64,000 nt of DNA from Diplocarpon mali (GCA_024741835.1 JAENRP010000098.1:1-64000), one strand, 5' to 3'; counted from the first letter of the stretch, positions 12,101 to 23,689 are shown. Notes: generated from the letters alone by a model not told the origin. Numbers and translations are program-made.

Positions 12101-12600
12101 TCTGCAGTTCTGGTATCACTTCTCTTAGTCCGTCTTATATGAAGTGGGTTTGTTTTATCCAGGCTTGCTTCTGCCTGCTAAAGAAAGGAGGCAAAACACT
12201 TGGGCTGCATCTGCTATCACCTGTATACTGACTACCATCCCTGAATCGAAGCAGATATGCTATTTAAGATTCTATCTACCCTTTCCCGTATAATTCTTAG
12301 TATCTGTACCTAGTCCACTGTGCAATTCCACGATATTGCGCACGCTACTTTTCAGACGTCTCAGGGGGCTTGTATCAACACCAGCTCCTGTAGAATTAGT
12401 TGAATTGCTAGAAAGATGAATACTACTCAAATGATACTTATTACCAATATCACATGACTGGAATGTAAGAGGTTTGTTAGTATCAAGTACCAGCATTCTG
12501 AAGACTGGTAAAGTTTACGCATTTGCATTTTTCTAGTGATCATTTCATGCAGAGTTTCTATAGGGAAGATTGACGCTTGACAAGGCATATACAAAAATCA
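9164..12600. other. gene-poor stretch after mitoferrin
   Basis: No open frame with recognisable features. It includes an imperfect GGATGG/GGGTAGG purine-rich minisatellite (listed separately). A GC-richer segment at about 10740-11500 gives no protein I recognise. From about 11500 the sequence becomes AT-rich. Confidence 0.4.
10103..10330 (+). repeat. imperfect GGATGG-type minisatellite
   Basis: Many diverged copies of GGATGGGT, GGTGGGTA and GGATGGAT follow one another, giving strong strand asymmetry with G-rich + strand. It codes for nothing recognisable and looks like a decayed minisatellite. Confidence 0.5.
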
Positions 12601-12769
12601 GATGGAAAAAAATATAATCAACAGAGTCTTGATGCATCAAGTGACAGATCAGACTATTTTTTTAAAGCCGTTAAAGACGAGATCAAAGCGAGATTGGTTG
12701 AGCGGGTTTCTTCGGGAATTTTCCGGTATTGTAAGAGTAGAGATCAGTCCTGATAGACATTGAGGCGGC

Positions 12770-13385
12770 ATTACAAGGGCGCGCTATAGCGATCTAAGCT
12801 GATATTGACAAGGAGAATAAAGTATTGGCTCGCACGGCGACTGAAGAGAGCGAGGACAAGGAAGAGAACGAAAACAGATAAGAGAACGACGATGAGGAAG
12901 AGGATAACGTAGGAGAAGAATATAATAGAAAATAGGGAGGATGACGAAGAAGAGGAGGTTGATAAAGAAATAGTAAATAACGAAAAGGAAGAGAATATTA
13001 ACAAAGAGAAGGAGAATGAAAATGAGAAGAATGGCAACGAGAAGGAGATTAATAAGTAGAAAGAGAGGAGGATAGTAATGAGAAAGCCCGCTAGGCTAAG
13101 ATCCGCGCGAGAAAGCGATGATATACCGAAGAGGCGGATAAGATTAAGAATAAGGAGGACAAGAACAACAAAGCCCTTCGAAAGAGGGCTTGAGTGTAAG
13201 CTCGACCCCTAATATGACTATCCGAAGAGCTATTCCCTTAGGTAGAGGTTATAGCATAAGAGCTAGAAGAGATCCGCTGCTTCTTTGCCAAAGCCGCGCG
13301 TATTATCTGCGAGGCGGAATAAAAGCAGAAGCATCGCCGGGTAATAAAGCAAGCGACGGAGTTCTTAACGCAGCGTAAAAAGGGG
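12770..13385 (+). mobile_element. eroded K/E-rich element remnant
   Basis: The + strand is extremely A/G-rich and in broken frames reads as long Glu/Lys/Asn runs. These are followed by Arg/Lys-rich pieces (AKIRARKR, EEADKIKNKEDKNNKALRKRA, RRVIKQATELLTQRKKG) separated by stops. Several fungal transposase families end in a charged coiled-coil tail of this kind. The pattern suggests the decayed 3' part of a DNA transposon, or a decayed coiled-coil gene. No terminal inverted repeats or catalytic core were found. The frame breaks and A-rich composition could reflect old RIP-type mutation plus drift. The identity is a guess; the decay is visible. Confidence 0.3.
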
Positions 13386-14349
13386 TAAGCCCATGTGACT
13401 CGCGAGGTATGATGTAGTTGGAACTTGACTCTTGATAGCTTGAGAGAGAGAGGTATATATAGAGCCTCTTTGCTACTGAATCATGGATCTGTGATAGAGA
13501 GGATCGAAAATTTACAAATGGAGAAACTCAGATGCATGTAACAGCTATATAGGATCTCCAAGCAGAGCGATTGTGCGAAACAAGAAATAAACGCGTGGTT
13601 AAATGAGACTGTCGTTGATTTGGGATCAACAGATGTACAACTAATCCGAGAAATGCAGAATATGACTAGGCATCAATATTGATCTTCTGGTTGCAGGATA
13701 GCGTCTATATCACGGGTTTCAAGCTGGCGCACTTGAAAACACCAATCATGCCACGGCATACAAACGGACAGTAATTACTCCATGTAGCCTCTTATAGGAG
13801 GTAGGGTCTAGGGACACCCTTGGGACCTGCGCAGCGATGATTTTACATGGGATGATAAAGATTGTAGTAGGCAATGAATTTGGAAGGGTGATGGATTTGT
13901 GTAGGACCGTGAGGCCAACCAACCTCTTCCAGAAGGGCGACCAAGACAACGAACTAACACCAGCGGCAAAACCCAAGCCCCTTATTATCCGCACTCGCCT
14001 CAATTACCTCTCTGACTGTAAAAAAAAACTCGTTCCATGACAGGAAAACAGGACCAAGTAACTTGCTTATGAAAAGCAAAAGGTGGGAGGATCTCACCAT
14101 GCAGTAGGTAATATTTCTTGTTAGTAGAACCCACATACACTCGCTCAGATTTAATACGGCAAAACGAAAAAGAATGTCGTGCGGCTTCTCTATTCAACAC
14201 TGCACATATCCTGCTAGAAGAAACCACAAAACAAATATGAAGAATCTTGCAAACGAATGCGTGCGTACGAAGATGGAGAACAAAAGAGCCTTAGTACAAA
14301 ATTTCATGTGGTAAGAAAACATGGATTCTGACACGGAGACAAAAGCAAC

Positions 14350-14439
14350 AGGATCGCGCCGGGATCGAACCGACAATCTTTTGATGCCAAAGGGGATAAA
14401 CAATCGAAGTCAAACGCCTTGCCATTGGGCCAGCGATCC
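14350..14439 (-). tRNA. tRNA-Arg (anticodon UCG) with intron
   Basis: Reading the - strand from 14439, the acceptor GGATCGC pairs with GCGATCC at the 3' end. The D arm (GCCC...GGC) contains AATGGCAA. The anticodon stem is TTTGA/TCAAA and the T arm is GTCGG-TTCGATC-CCGGC. The anticodon loop starts C-T-TCG-A, so the anticodon is UCG and reads CGA (Arg). An 18-nt intron (14403-14386) sits one base 3' of the anticodon, the canonical nuclear tRNA intron site. The base at 14350 would be the discriminator. A and B boxes are both present. It is probably functional. Confidence 0.9.
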
Positions 14440-15448
14440 TTTCCCATTATAGGGGTTCACTTGCCCCAAGATACTACAAACTATATGGCAGCTCTAAGCT
14501 GAGATTCCTCCGATGCGGGGCCGGGTTCTGGCGGGCGTGAGTCGGCGAATCAGAAATACCTCTAGCAAGACTGAGCTAGTATCGCATCCAAAGTGACATA
14601 GAATAGAGGCAAGCAGGAAAACGATTTCGGAATCCGTGGCAAGGGTGCGTTTGGCCCGCGAACAGGGAAGACCATGTGTTCGAAAGTGGCTTCACGTTCG
14701 ATAACTTGGCGTTTAGCCCAAGAGCGCATTTGTGTTGGGATATCCGTGACTTGGGATCACTTTTCGCTACCCTACCATAGCTTTCAGACTCAAGCGCTGT
14801 CTGAATCCCTGTTCAAAAGCCGTTTTTGTTTTTCGATACCTGAATCCGCGCTAATAGCTTTTGGCAGTAGGGGTCGAATCTTGTATTGTTAACTGCTTGA
14901 GGGCTAAGAATCGTAGAGAGCTACAAATATACATCACACTTTCACACTAAACCCTAGTCGCTAGCCTACCGTTAAATTATCTTGCCAGAAAATTTAGTTT
15001 CGATATTTTCCCAGATTATAGATCTACTAAAAGTTCTCCAGCTAAAGAAACTCTCTCTCTATAAAACGGACTCTTATTACTCGCGGACCTCCGTTTTCTA
15101 CCAGCGGAAGCACGTCTAGGCAACAGTTTTCAGATCAATTTTTCGCGTTACGTTTTTCATGGTCTGATTTCCAGCTTCTGTCTCCGGGATTCGCCAAGCG
15201 TATTTTCGTACTAGATAGACCCTAAGTGCGTCTCGGATAAACGTGTTTTTGGTCAGTCAAGACTGTAACCTGGGCCGGAGACCGAATACTCTCCTACAGC
15301 CACGGCTACAGCTCTCCGAGTCTCTCCCAGGTCGAGTTTTTCACAGGATTTGGCTGGCTGGCAGTTTGTCAATCTACAACTATGGATGTTGATGGAAGAC
15401 CAGGTTGGCAATAGCTGAGTGGACTGATGCTCTTACCCCAATATGATT
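14440..15448. other. AT-leaning gene-free stretch beside the tRNA
   Basis: No supported gene. Many short stops occur in all frames and composition is patchy, as in decayed repeat sequence. A GGGTCGAATC motif near 14871 resembles a tRNA B box, but no tRNA fold surrounds it. Confidence 0.35.
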
Positions 15449-16440
15449 TCAAAAAGTGACTCCAGCCCCAGCCCCAGCAACACCCTCCACTTCAGCCAAC
15501 GAAGCCTTGTTCTGCTCGAACGCCGCAGAATTCATATCCATCGCCTCCTGCGTCAACTCCCTCCCAATAACCGTTAGATACTTCTTCCCCGGGCCCTGAA
15601 TGACCGCATCCCGTGTTAGGCTCAATAAGAACGCCATGATATACCTTGGCCCGAAGCAATTTTTCTCGACATCCATCGGCGTCTTGAAGCGGTCGCCGCT
15701 TCAGCTCATGAGCAGGTTCTCCGGTGTTGCAGACGATCTCTCCGGGCGCGGGCTCGACCTTCGTCCGTATGACATCGATATCAAAGCTAGTGTTAATATC
15801 TCTCGAGGACGGATCCCGAGGCCGGGTTGCCTAGCCCGTTGGAAGAGGAGGGTGGTGAAGTCCCAGTGGACATGGGCGCTGGCTCGGAAACAGCCTTCGG
15901 GGACAGCAACTGTCTCGTCGGCTTGGAAGTAATGTGGTAGGCGCAGGACAGCCTGGGTTCCGCGCGGGAGATATCGTGGCCTTCAGCGAAGTATTCTTCT
16001 TCGGAGCTCAGGCCGCGTGTGAAACATAACTCAAGGTAGCATGAGTTTCTCGCTTACACTCTGGCACTTGCGCATGAAGTCCAAGCTGATCCCTTCTAAT
16101 CCCGGCATCGTGGACTCACGGAGCTCTTCGCTGACCATGTCCTTGCCGAATTGAATATGGTAGCTCTCTTTGCGGTCTGGCTGGCCTGTGGGAGACTGGC
16201 CTGGACGTATCCCCCCCAGCCTGAGGTGGGCAAAAGACTATAGCTTTGGAGTCAGGAAGGGCGAAGAAGGATTCCGAAGTTGAGAACATGTGCTCTGTTT
16301 CTGGAGGAGTGATGCCATAGTCGACGAGGCCCAATATTCCGACTGTCTCGCTTGGATGAGCTGAGTCGTGATTTTGGCGATTTCCCCCTCAACTGATATG
16401 ATTTAGTTGGCGAAACCGCGATCACCTTTTGGATATGTGT
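15449..16440 (-). pseudogene. 2OG-Fe(II) oxygenase pseudogene
   Basis: On the - strand, pieces in shifting frames spell an isopenicillin-N-synthase-like oxygenase. The N-terminal part is LVDYGITPPETEHMFSTSES and FFALPDSK (about 16340-16240). The middle is SYHIQFGKDMVSEELRESTM and EEEYFAEGHDIS. The core FRASAHVHWDFTTLLFQR holds the H-x-D iron ligands as HWD. The tail pieces are KVEPAPGEIVCNTGE and SGDRFKTPMDVEK, running to a stop at 15449. The frame shifts at least four times: near 16355, in the seven-G run near 16207, near 15963 and near 15800. A TGA replaces the expected Trp before SGDRFKTP. A GTAAGC donor near 16058 shows that an intron once existed. These breaks preclude a working enzyme unless several are sequencing errors. 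It is not a close copy of the intact oxygenase at 35.1 kb. Confidence 0.75.
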
Positions 16441-16821
16441 ATCTCACTTGTAGGCCACTCACTTCACGACCCACTATTGGTCGAGTGTCTGACACTTCTG
16501 TCGTTTAGGTTGGGTGCCGCGTAAAACAGTCCCCGGGCAAGTTCACGATATTCGGCCGGCGTCGTCCTGGAGCAGCCCTGGATGATGACGGCACGGGCGT
16601 TCTGCTTTTGAAACCTCTGCCATACACCTGCAAAGATCTTGTCAACTCCCGCAATTCCAAGTGGACCGAACTTGTCGTATCACAAATGCGTTTTAATATT
16701 GACTTTTGAAATATGGTACATTGCTTTTGTTACTTCTGCTCACTATCCGCAAGCCTCATTAACTCTGATGTATCTGACCACTTCGTACAGATCGTAACCC
16801 GGGATGCCCTCTAACAACTCC
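16441..16821. other. short gap with a possible coding relic
   Basis: On the - strand about 16680-16510 there is a short open piece reading DKIFAGVWQRFQKQNARAV followed by AEYRELARGLFYAAP. It has no start and is not assignable. It may be an older part of the neighbouring pseudogene or of another decayed gene. Confidence 0.25.
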
Positions 16822-17810
16822 TTACTCGATATTCTTGGTCTTTTTTGTTGACGCTCCGCTCTTGACGCGCTTGGCGGAAGGGCGGGTCATGTGGTGGGCT
16901 GGGATCCAGCTCTCATCATAAGCCTTCTGGGCCTCAGCTCCGGTGGTGACAGCCGGTCCATCAGCCCCAATGACAGATATTTGCTCCTCGACCGGGACAG
17001 CCTTCTTCGTTCCTCCCGAAGAACGCTTGGCACGTTCACCCCCCTTGCCTCCACGCTTTGTTTGTGGGAATAGAGTCTCGATCCATGTCTTGTACACAAA
17101 GTAGAGAGTGCCGGCGAAGGCGCCGAGAAGGACGAGGTAGAGGAATATACTGCAGATGGGTTAATTAACATTGCTATGACAGCTGGGGGTACCTTACATC
17201 TGAGGGTCGAAGATGTTTGTTGCGGCCTCGACAACACTGACAGTCCCGTTGAACGCCTGGGCTTGGTAGATGGTACCAGCCTTGCCAGAAACAACAGCGA
17301 CCAAGTTGAGGCGAAGGTCGGTTGGGTTCATATCGGTTGTGAAAGCGTATGGAAGGCTCCATTTCGTGCCAGCTGGAACCTCGACGTCAAATCTGGTGGC
17401 GGTAAGATTGCGGATGACCGCAGCGCTTGAGGGCGCATCTGCGGGCAATGGCTGCAGGGTGGACAAAGTTCCGCCGATAAGGGCGACGGTAACCGGCTCA
17501 GGCTCATTGTTGGTGAAGTCCAAGACAGCCTTGGTCGCGTGCCCGTTGATGAGCTTTACACCGAATACCTCGGAACCTGGGAAAGAGGCAGAGACTGCGA
17601 CGGCAAGGTTGGGACTCGAGGATGGGATGGCGGCTGCTTCTTCGACCTGTAAACGTAATTGAGTCAGAAATCGAGACTTTGAAGGTTAGGTATGTTGTGT
17701 AGAACAAGGGAGGGAGCTTCGACGAGTCATTAACTTACAGGCTCAGCGGCCAAAACGCTGGCGGCGCGCAGAGCTAGAAGTGCAAAGGTGGTGAGTTTTG
17801 AGAAAGCCAT
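16822..17810 (-). CDS. ER membrane protein, TRAP-alpha/Irc22-like
   Basis: Three exons, 17810-17739, 17646-17198 and 17149-16822; 282 residues, close to the usual TRAP-alpha length. Introns are 92 and 48 nt with GT-AG ends. The N-terminus MAFSKLTTFALLALRAASVL is a signal peptide cleaved near Ala22. The lumenal domain carries the TRAP-alpha pattern: FTNNEPEPVTVALIGGTL, ATRFDVEVPAGTKWSLPYAF, then IYQAQAFNGTVSVVE. One hydrophobic span follows (about 176-194, IFLYLVLLGAFAGTLYFVY). The cytosolic tail of about 85 residues is Lys/Gly-rich and ends in KSGASTKKTKNIE. TRAP-alpha (SSR1) is associated with the Sec61 translocon; the fungal relative Irc22 is poorly characterised. Family membership is strong; the role at the translocon is inferred. 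Confidence 0.85.
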
Positions 17811-20470
17811 GACAGCGGTCTAATGAAAGACTGTCAGAAACAGAGGCTGAGCTGGTGTTGCAAGTGGGAGATTGGAAGATTGAAGCCCTGGTGCTGATGC
17901 AATCTGGCTGTTCGCTGACAACTTTAGCGAGCTTCTAGCGCTGACGCCACTGTGCCCGCCTTTCTCGTTGAGCTTATTGCTCCTGGTAACAGTCAGAGTT
18001 GACCTCACGACTGAGTTGTGAGGTTTATTCCGACAATTACGATTTTAAACCTCATGTTTGCACCTTTGGTGCGAGGTTTATCGCCGAAACACAGCCTTCT
18101 TTCCGCAGGCAAGCTGAATGTTTGATAAGTACATCGAATGAGCTTAAAAAATCTAGACCCAAGGACAACTGCTGAAATGGGTATCAAGGTCAATACTTGC
18201 ATGTTCAGAAAGGAGCCACAGCAGAGATGAGTAGCTGTGTGACTAGTCATGTTATCAAAAGCTGGGTATACCTAAGCCCAGGAAGACTATAGTGAGCAAT
18301 TGGCTATCATGCATCACAGCCTACGATTGAAGCCCAGGAGGCTGCACAGTGACTGCAGCCACGAGGAGAGACAGCCGACTCTGTATCGCCGGCTTAGTAC
18401 CAGCACTACATGCAATCAACATGCGCCAGCGGGTATGCAGCACCACGATGCGCAGAGCAAACTTTGTTGTCGCAGTCACAGCCCCATGTGCTGACCGAAG
18501 CATTACCATCTGTTCGAGAGGTCAGATATTGTCAAAACAAGCCTCTTGTGTAAATTAGGATATGAGGTCAGTTGCGCAACGGTCTGCGATGAGACGTCTC
18601 CTTTCTGTGATAGCTCTGCTATGTAAGCTACAATGAGCTTATGTTTCTAGCCGCGTATCAAAGAGGTAGCATCTTCTCAGTATGATTCAATGTTACGAGT
18701 CATGACTGCGAGTTGTAGGTTGATGGGGTTGTCCCTAGGCCGACTTCAGATATCTATTTCCACCCTTGTTAAGGAACCGGATACTATAGTCATTGCTCTA
18801 TATCAAGGAAGCATCAGCGACTGCGAGAGCTTCAACCTCGGCAAGGTTTTTGGAAGGAGACTTTCGCGTGATATCCAAAGTGTGCAATCTTGAAACTGCA
18901 GTCCTCCCACAGGTAGTCATGAAGTTAATACTTCTCGGCGTTCTGACTCGTCTTGAAGCGTTGTCGGATTGCGTTCTCGTCAAAGGGCCTGCCAACAGGG
19001 CTGGTCGGGGTGTGGGCTGTGGGGAACAAGAAAAAGAACGCTGGTAGCAAGAAATCATGAGCAACGAAGGTAGTATTTCCAAGCAGATCATCACTCGGAT
19101 GAAATGCTCCTGCATTTCAAGACTTCTATCAGCAATGGGTTAGTGGACGGACTTGCGGGTTACGGCCACATTCGGTCAAATATGCAGATGGAGTTCTTCA
19201 AGATGCTTTCTATGGTATTGATGTGGCTCGAGTTACCCGGAGGGGTTGTGTATTCCAGTTGATATAGATACAATACAGTCCCGAGGTTTCCAAATGCTCT
19301 GGGGGAGGCTGCTTCTATTGACTACAAGCTTCCCTCTACACTCACGTCGATATCAGTTACTGGCGGAAGCAATGGCTGTGACAAGTCTTCTACCAGACTC
19401 GCAGTCTCCGTATACAGTATAGGAGACAAGGATCGGACAATATAATGGGGGTAGACCTGATGCTCTGGATCCAGTGCTTCTCAGCAACGGCCGCACTGCT
19501 TGTACATTTTTGGAGGTACTCTCTATCAGAGCCACTGCAAGGCAGCAGTATGATATTCGTCGCATGTATATCTGCCTCTACTACATTAACTGGGGCCCGA
19601 ACAAACCCGTGCCCCCGACGTCCAGCAATTGTAAACAAGACAGAAATACCGCAGCAAAGTCATTCAGGCTCGCGACATTTCGAGATATCCATCTCCAACA
19701 GTGCGACAAAGCCAAGCTTCGCTGGCCAAGTTGAGCCGAAGCAGGAGATGCAAACCAAAGTAAATAACCTGCCGTCGTTCTACGGATTGCAGTCCCCGAG
19801 TGTTTACAACGATAACAGTATCTCTCGGCAAACCCCTGTGCAGATCTTGCTGGAGACCTTGTTAGGCGAGAATTTACCTACATCTGGGCTCTCGTCGGAA
19901 TTCACGCTGCCTGCCAGGCCATTCCGCGCATTGCCTCCTTCGCTCCCCAAACCTCCACAGCCTTCGCAGAGCCCGGTCAAGCGGCCATCCTCTCCTTCAG
20001 CATGAATGGATCCTATGAAGAAGAGATGCTTGTTCCGGCAGACGCCTGCGACAGACCAAGATGCGGCGCCTCAGAGTCGGGCATGAGGCAGCTCTCAAAC
20101 ACCAAGCGTCAAGGGCCGCCGCGAACCTTTAGCGGCGCCCAACCAGCTTCCCCTCCCAACGCTGCACGTTCCAACTTCACGACGCAGGTGCTGCCGTCTC
20201 GATCATTCCTCTGCGTGCGCCGTTGTCCCTGCCTTGATTTGGTTGTGACTGTCTCTACTCTCTACTCATCCCTCCTCTCGTGCTTTTTAATTTCTGGTTT
20301 CTCCCTTTCCACGACTCTTTGCGCCCGAGGTAGTCATCTCCTGACGCCCGATCAACTTCCTCTTCGTCGCCGCACGGCCGCAGAGCAGCAGCTTTTGGAT
20401 TTGTAGACGCCGGTCGTCGTTTTGAAGGAGCCTAACGCTCTAGCCCAGCTCACGAGAGGCATTCGTCGAG
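17811..20470. other. gene-poor stretch before the tetraspanin
   Basis: No confident gene. An open frame from 19445 to 20005 (+, 186 codons) has an unremarkable start and a Pro/Ser-rich end, with no family resemblance; I treat it as chance. The stretch 20100-20470 is pyrimidine-rich and is probably the promoter and leader of the tetraspanin gene. Confidence 0.4.
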
Positions 20471-21257
20471 ATGGCGAGAGACAATATTCTCCTGACGTAC
20501 TTGGGGATAGATGCGCTCTTCCTGGCCACAGGTGGGCTTCTGATGATCTTCGCGCTGGTCACCAAGACAGAAATCGCAGAGAACCCGACGGCAGACAACG
20601 TTGCGCGGGACTTGTTGTTTGATATGTGCCCGCTGAACGGTTCGTCGAGGTCGGTCTGGGCAGGGGGATTCTTGTGCTAATACGGAAGATAGCCGCGATC
20701 GCAAACGCCGTCATGGTCTTCTTCACTTTCCTCATGACGGTGCCCGCGATTGTCCTGCCGATGACCCGGGGCTGGTTGAAGGTCAGCGGCTACATGATGG
20801 TGGTCTGCGCCTTGTTCACCATGATCATCGGGCTCGATATCTGGTTCGAGACGCTGAAGACGCGGGAGAATCTCTTCGCCATCTGGAAGAGACAGCCTGC
20901 TTCGACGCAGAGCCTTATCCAGTCACAAGTAGGTGGAATTCACGCATCAGCAACCCCACCGGAGCTTCACTGACTTTGGCGAAGTTCATCTGCTGCGGAT
21001 ACCAGAATAGCACCTCGCCTCCCTTTGTAGTCGATTCAACGTGCACGGATGCACTGGTTGCGGCAGCTCAGGGGGGGTGTGTAGGCCCGCTGGCCTCGTT
21101 TGCAAATAATTTCCTAGATATCATCTTCACAGGCGCATTTGGTATCGTAGGGGTGGATGCGGCCCTGATTATCATGACAGCAATCTTGCTCAAGGACCGC
21201 AAGGAGAAAGAGAGGTATCGGCATATTGATGAGAAGAGCGGTGCTGGGGCGTTCTAG
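20471..21257 (+). CDS. PLS1: tetraspanin, PLS1-like
   Basis: Three exons, 20471-20639, 20693-20928 and 20985-21257; 225 residues, the length expected for fungal Pls1 tetraspanins. There are four membrane spans: YLGIDALFLATGGLLMIFAL, ANAVMVFFTFLMTVPAIVL, YMMVVCALFTMIIGLDIW, and a last one near FGIVGVDAALIIMTAILL. The large outer loop has the diagnostic CCG (138-140) plus Cys155 and Cys167, giving the two disulphides of the fold. The tail ERYRHIDEKSGAGAF resembles the Pls1 C-terminus. In Magnaporthe and Botrytis, Pls1 is needed for appressorial penetration. Saprotrophs have it too, linked to spore germination and reproduction, so pathogenicity does not follow. The first intron uses the rare donor GTTCGT but is the only one that keeps the frame. 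The subfamily call is less certain than the tetraspanin call. Confidence 0.82.
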
Positions 21258-21718
21258 GTAGCATGGTTGTGGACGATCCGACGGGCTGGGGCGGTGTTAT
21301 GGATAGGGGAACATGCAGCGGTGTACACTGAACCAAGGATGTAGTTTTGGAAGTTATCCTTTTTCTTGTGGGTTTATCACAATTCTCCCAAAGACAAGAT
21401 TTCCACGCGTGAGTCGTGACCTCTGTGTAAACAATCTCTTAATCCCAGCTTGCCAGGTGCCGCCTTGTCAGTAAGGGTCTCGCATACAGTCAGCTGGAGT
21501 CGGGACCAGGCGCGTACCTCGGCTTTAACTATTCTTTGCCTACTCCCCGTCGCCGTAACATCGACTTCCGATCCGAACCATAATCTCGCCATCGTCTTCT
21601 TGAATCCCACCACCAACTACCATCGCGCTCTGGGAACGCGGCACTGTACAATTCTAATCCTCCCATGTTTCTTCTGTTCTGTTAAGGCCCCTTCAGCCCC
21701 GACCTCTCTATCTTCACG
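21258..21718. other. short intergenic stretch before RIB1
   Basis: Nothing coding seen. The final 150 bp are pyrimidine-rich (CTTCTTG, CCTCCC, CCCCTTCAGCCCC) and look like the GTP cyclohydrolase II promoter and leader. Confidence 0.4.
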
Positions 21719-23007
21719 ATGCCCGACATCACCAATTCGACCCCCACTGTCCCCTCCGCGTGGACACTTCACACCTTCAATCACGACGAGGACGACGAGG
21801 TCCCCCAGCTACCACCCTTCTACTCCCCTCGGCCGATTCCCGTCTCGCGCGCCATCTCAGAACTCGACCTCAACTCGCTCTCCTTGGCGCACACCCAGCC
21901 TGCCGCGCATGGCAACGGCCACTCTTCCGACCCCCTCCCCACCGACTCGGACGCCGAAACAGAAGTCGAGACAGAAGGCGAATTGCCCGACCTCGTCTCC
22001 CCCGTCTGCACACCCCCCTCGACCCCGGGAACGGGGACGCAAACCCCCTCCAGCGGCCGCGCGCCCCACGCGCTCCATATCCCCAAGTCGGTGCCCGTGG
22101 ACAGCACCGCGGCCGATGGCGGCTGCGGGCAGAAGAAACCTAAGCTGCTGGACAAGCTGCCGGAAGTCAACTGCGTGGTGCGCGCGCGGATTCCGACGAC
22201 GATCGGGGGCACGGGTACGGAGATGTTCCTGCACCTGTACCAGAACAGCGAGGACAACAAGGAGCACCTCGCGATCGTGTTTGGGAATACCATCCGTAGC
22301 CGCAGCCTGGACCGGGTGCGCGACGGCGAGACGGAGATGGACCGCCTGATCCGCGGCGCGTACACGGGGCGCCTGTATCCGGGCAGGACGACGAGTAGCA
22401 TGGCCGAGGGAGCTGCGGGCGGGAAGCTGCCCGACGGGGCGGTGGAGCCGCCGCTGGTGAGGATACATAGCGAGTGCTACACGGGCGAGACGGTGTGGTC
22501 TGCGCGCTGTGATTGTGGGGAGCAGCTGGACGAGGCGGCACGGCTGATGTCTCTCCCTGGCTCGGGGGGCGGCGTCATCATCTACCTCCGGCAGGAAGGG
22601 AGGGGGATCGGCCTGGGGGAAAAGCTGAAGGCGTACAACCTGCAGGATTTGGGTTCGGATACGGTCGAAGCCAATCTGCTGCTGCGACACCCGGCTGATG
22701 CGCGGAGCTACGGGCTGGCTACGGCCATGCTGGTCGATCTCGGGGTTGAGGATGTGAGGCTGTTGACGAACAACCCCGACAAAGTACGTGCGATTGAGGG
22801 GCCGGGGAGGGAGGTGGTGGTCAAGGAGAGGGTGGCTATGGTTCCGCTTGCTTGGAGGGGTGCACAGGGCGGGATCAGGAGTCAAGAGGTGGGGGGATAT
22901 CTGAAGACGAAGGTATGTTCCTCTTTTCTTGTTTCGATGGAGGAGCAGCTCACACGAGATAGATCGAGAAGATGGGACACATGTTGCAGATGGGCGAGGG
23001 GTCGTGA
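21719..23007 (+). CDS. RIB1: GTP cyclohydrolase II (riboflavin synthesis)
   Basis: Two exons, 21719-22912 and 22963-23007; 412 residues. The first step of riboflavin synthesis opens the GTP ring, releasing formate and pyrophosphate. After an acidic, Pro/Ser-rich N-terminus of about 145 residues comes the RibA domain. Its zinc ligands are Cys253, Cys264 and Cys266 in [20 protein letters not shown]. The catalytic and GTP-binding stretch is [20 protein letters not shown], followed by [14 protein letters not shown]. The last 14 residues come from a tiny second exon ([14 protein letters not shown]), which restores the expected C-terminus; reading through the 50-nt intron would add an unrelated tail. 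The enzyme is cytosolic. As in other fungi it is a single-function protein, not fused to DHBP synthase. The coding sequence is very GC-rich in its first half, so long antisense frames appear opposite it. Confidence 0.94.
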
Positions 23008-23681
23008 TATCTCGACGATATTGTATCTGAAATTACTGTATTTGGAAATGGATTTCTCGGGTAGAGCCTTGGGAGAAGGGGATGTGGAGTCCTGGAGAAT
23101 TGGAATACCCGCAGGCTTCACTCCGGAGACTTTGGACCGTGTCAATTGTAGAGGTGCTGCGGAAGAGCCAATACCAACAAGTGGTATTCCTCAAGCCAGC
23201 CACGATCCTGGATGTCGAGAGTCCCGGGGGATGAAATTCACAAGGATACATTAGCCCGAGGCAATTCATGTACATGTAGCGTCCCAACTTCCCGTCCTCA
23301 CTTGACGCTCACAGTGGCACCGCGCTTGAGCGACGGGATGTACCCGACCATCCCCCTTCTCCTCGGCGCCGACCGAGTTGTGTCCACACTGTGTACTGCG
23401 TGTTCTGTCGTCCATCATCCGCAGGGGTGCAAACCTACAGCCGTGCCACGGCCTATCAAGCACCCTCTCCCTTCTCCAGTCCCTCTCCTCCGCTTCCCTG
23501 CACGCCACCCGAGAGACAGAGCACGGCACAGCAAGAGATCCGGACGCCGCGCGCAACGCGCGCACGCAGCGCACAAAGCGCGCAGAAGTCGACGCAAAAA
23601 GTGCGCAAATGCCCGCGCGCGAGTGGAGGCCCAGGTGGGGCGGGGAGGGGAGAGGGGCATCTTCTCTGTGCTGTGTCTGTG
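23008..23681. other. intergenic, upstream of metallothionein
   Basis: No supported gene. It holds CG-rich alternating stretches (GCGCGCAACGCGCGC type, about 23548-23580). The TATA element listed next lies at its end. Confidence 0.4.
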
Positions 23682-23689
23682 TATAAAAA
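23682..23689 (+). promoter_or_regulatory. TATA box of the metallothionein gene
   Basis: TATAAAAA sits in a GC-rich neighbourhood, 253 bp before the ATG at 23942. A clean TATA box fits a strongly inducible gene, as metallothioneins usually are. No copper-response element was identified with confidence. Confidence 0.55.

Noticed and set aside
12771..13037. Ser/Phe-rich frame on the - strand
   Set aside because: It is the antisense of an A/G-rich low-complexity tract and has no start context or partner exons.
19445..20005. 186-codon open frame
   Set aside because: No conserved features, mixed composition and overlap with the probable upstream region of the tetraspanin gene.
21857..22885. 342-codon open frame on the - strand
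   Set aside because: It lies antisense to the GTP cyclohydrolase II domain, whose zinc and catalytic motifs are on the + strand. High GC removes stops by chance; the product is Arg/Pro-rich without family features.
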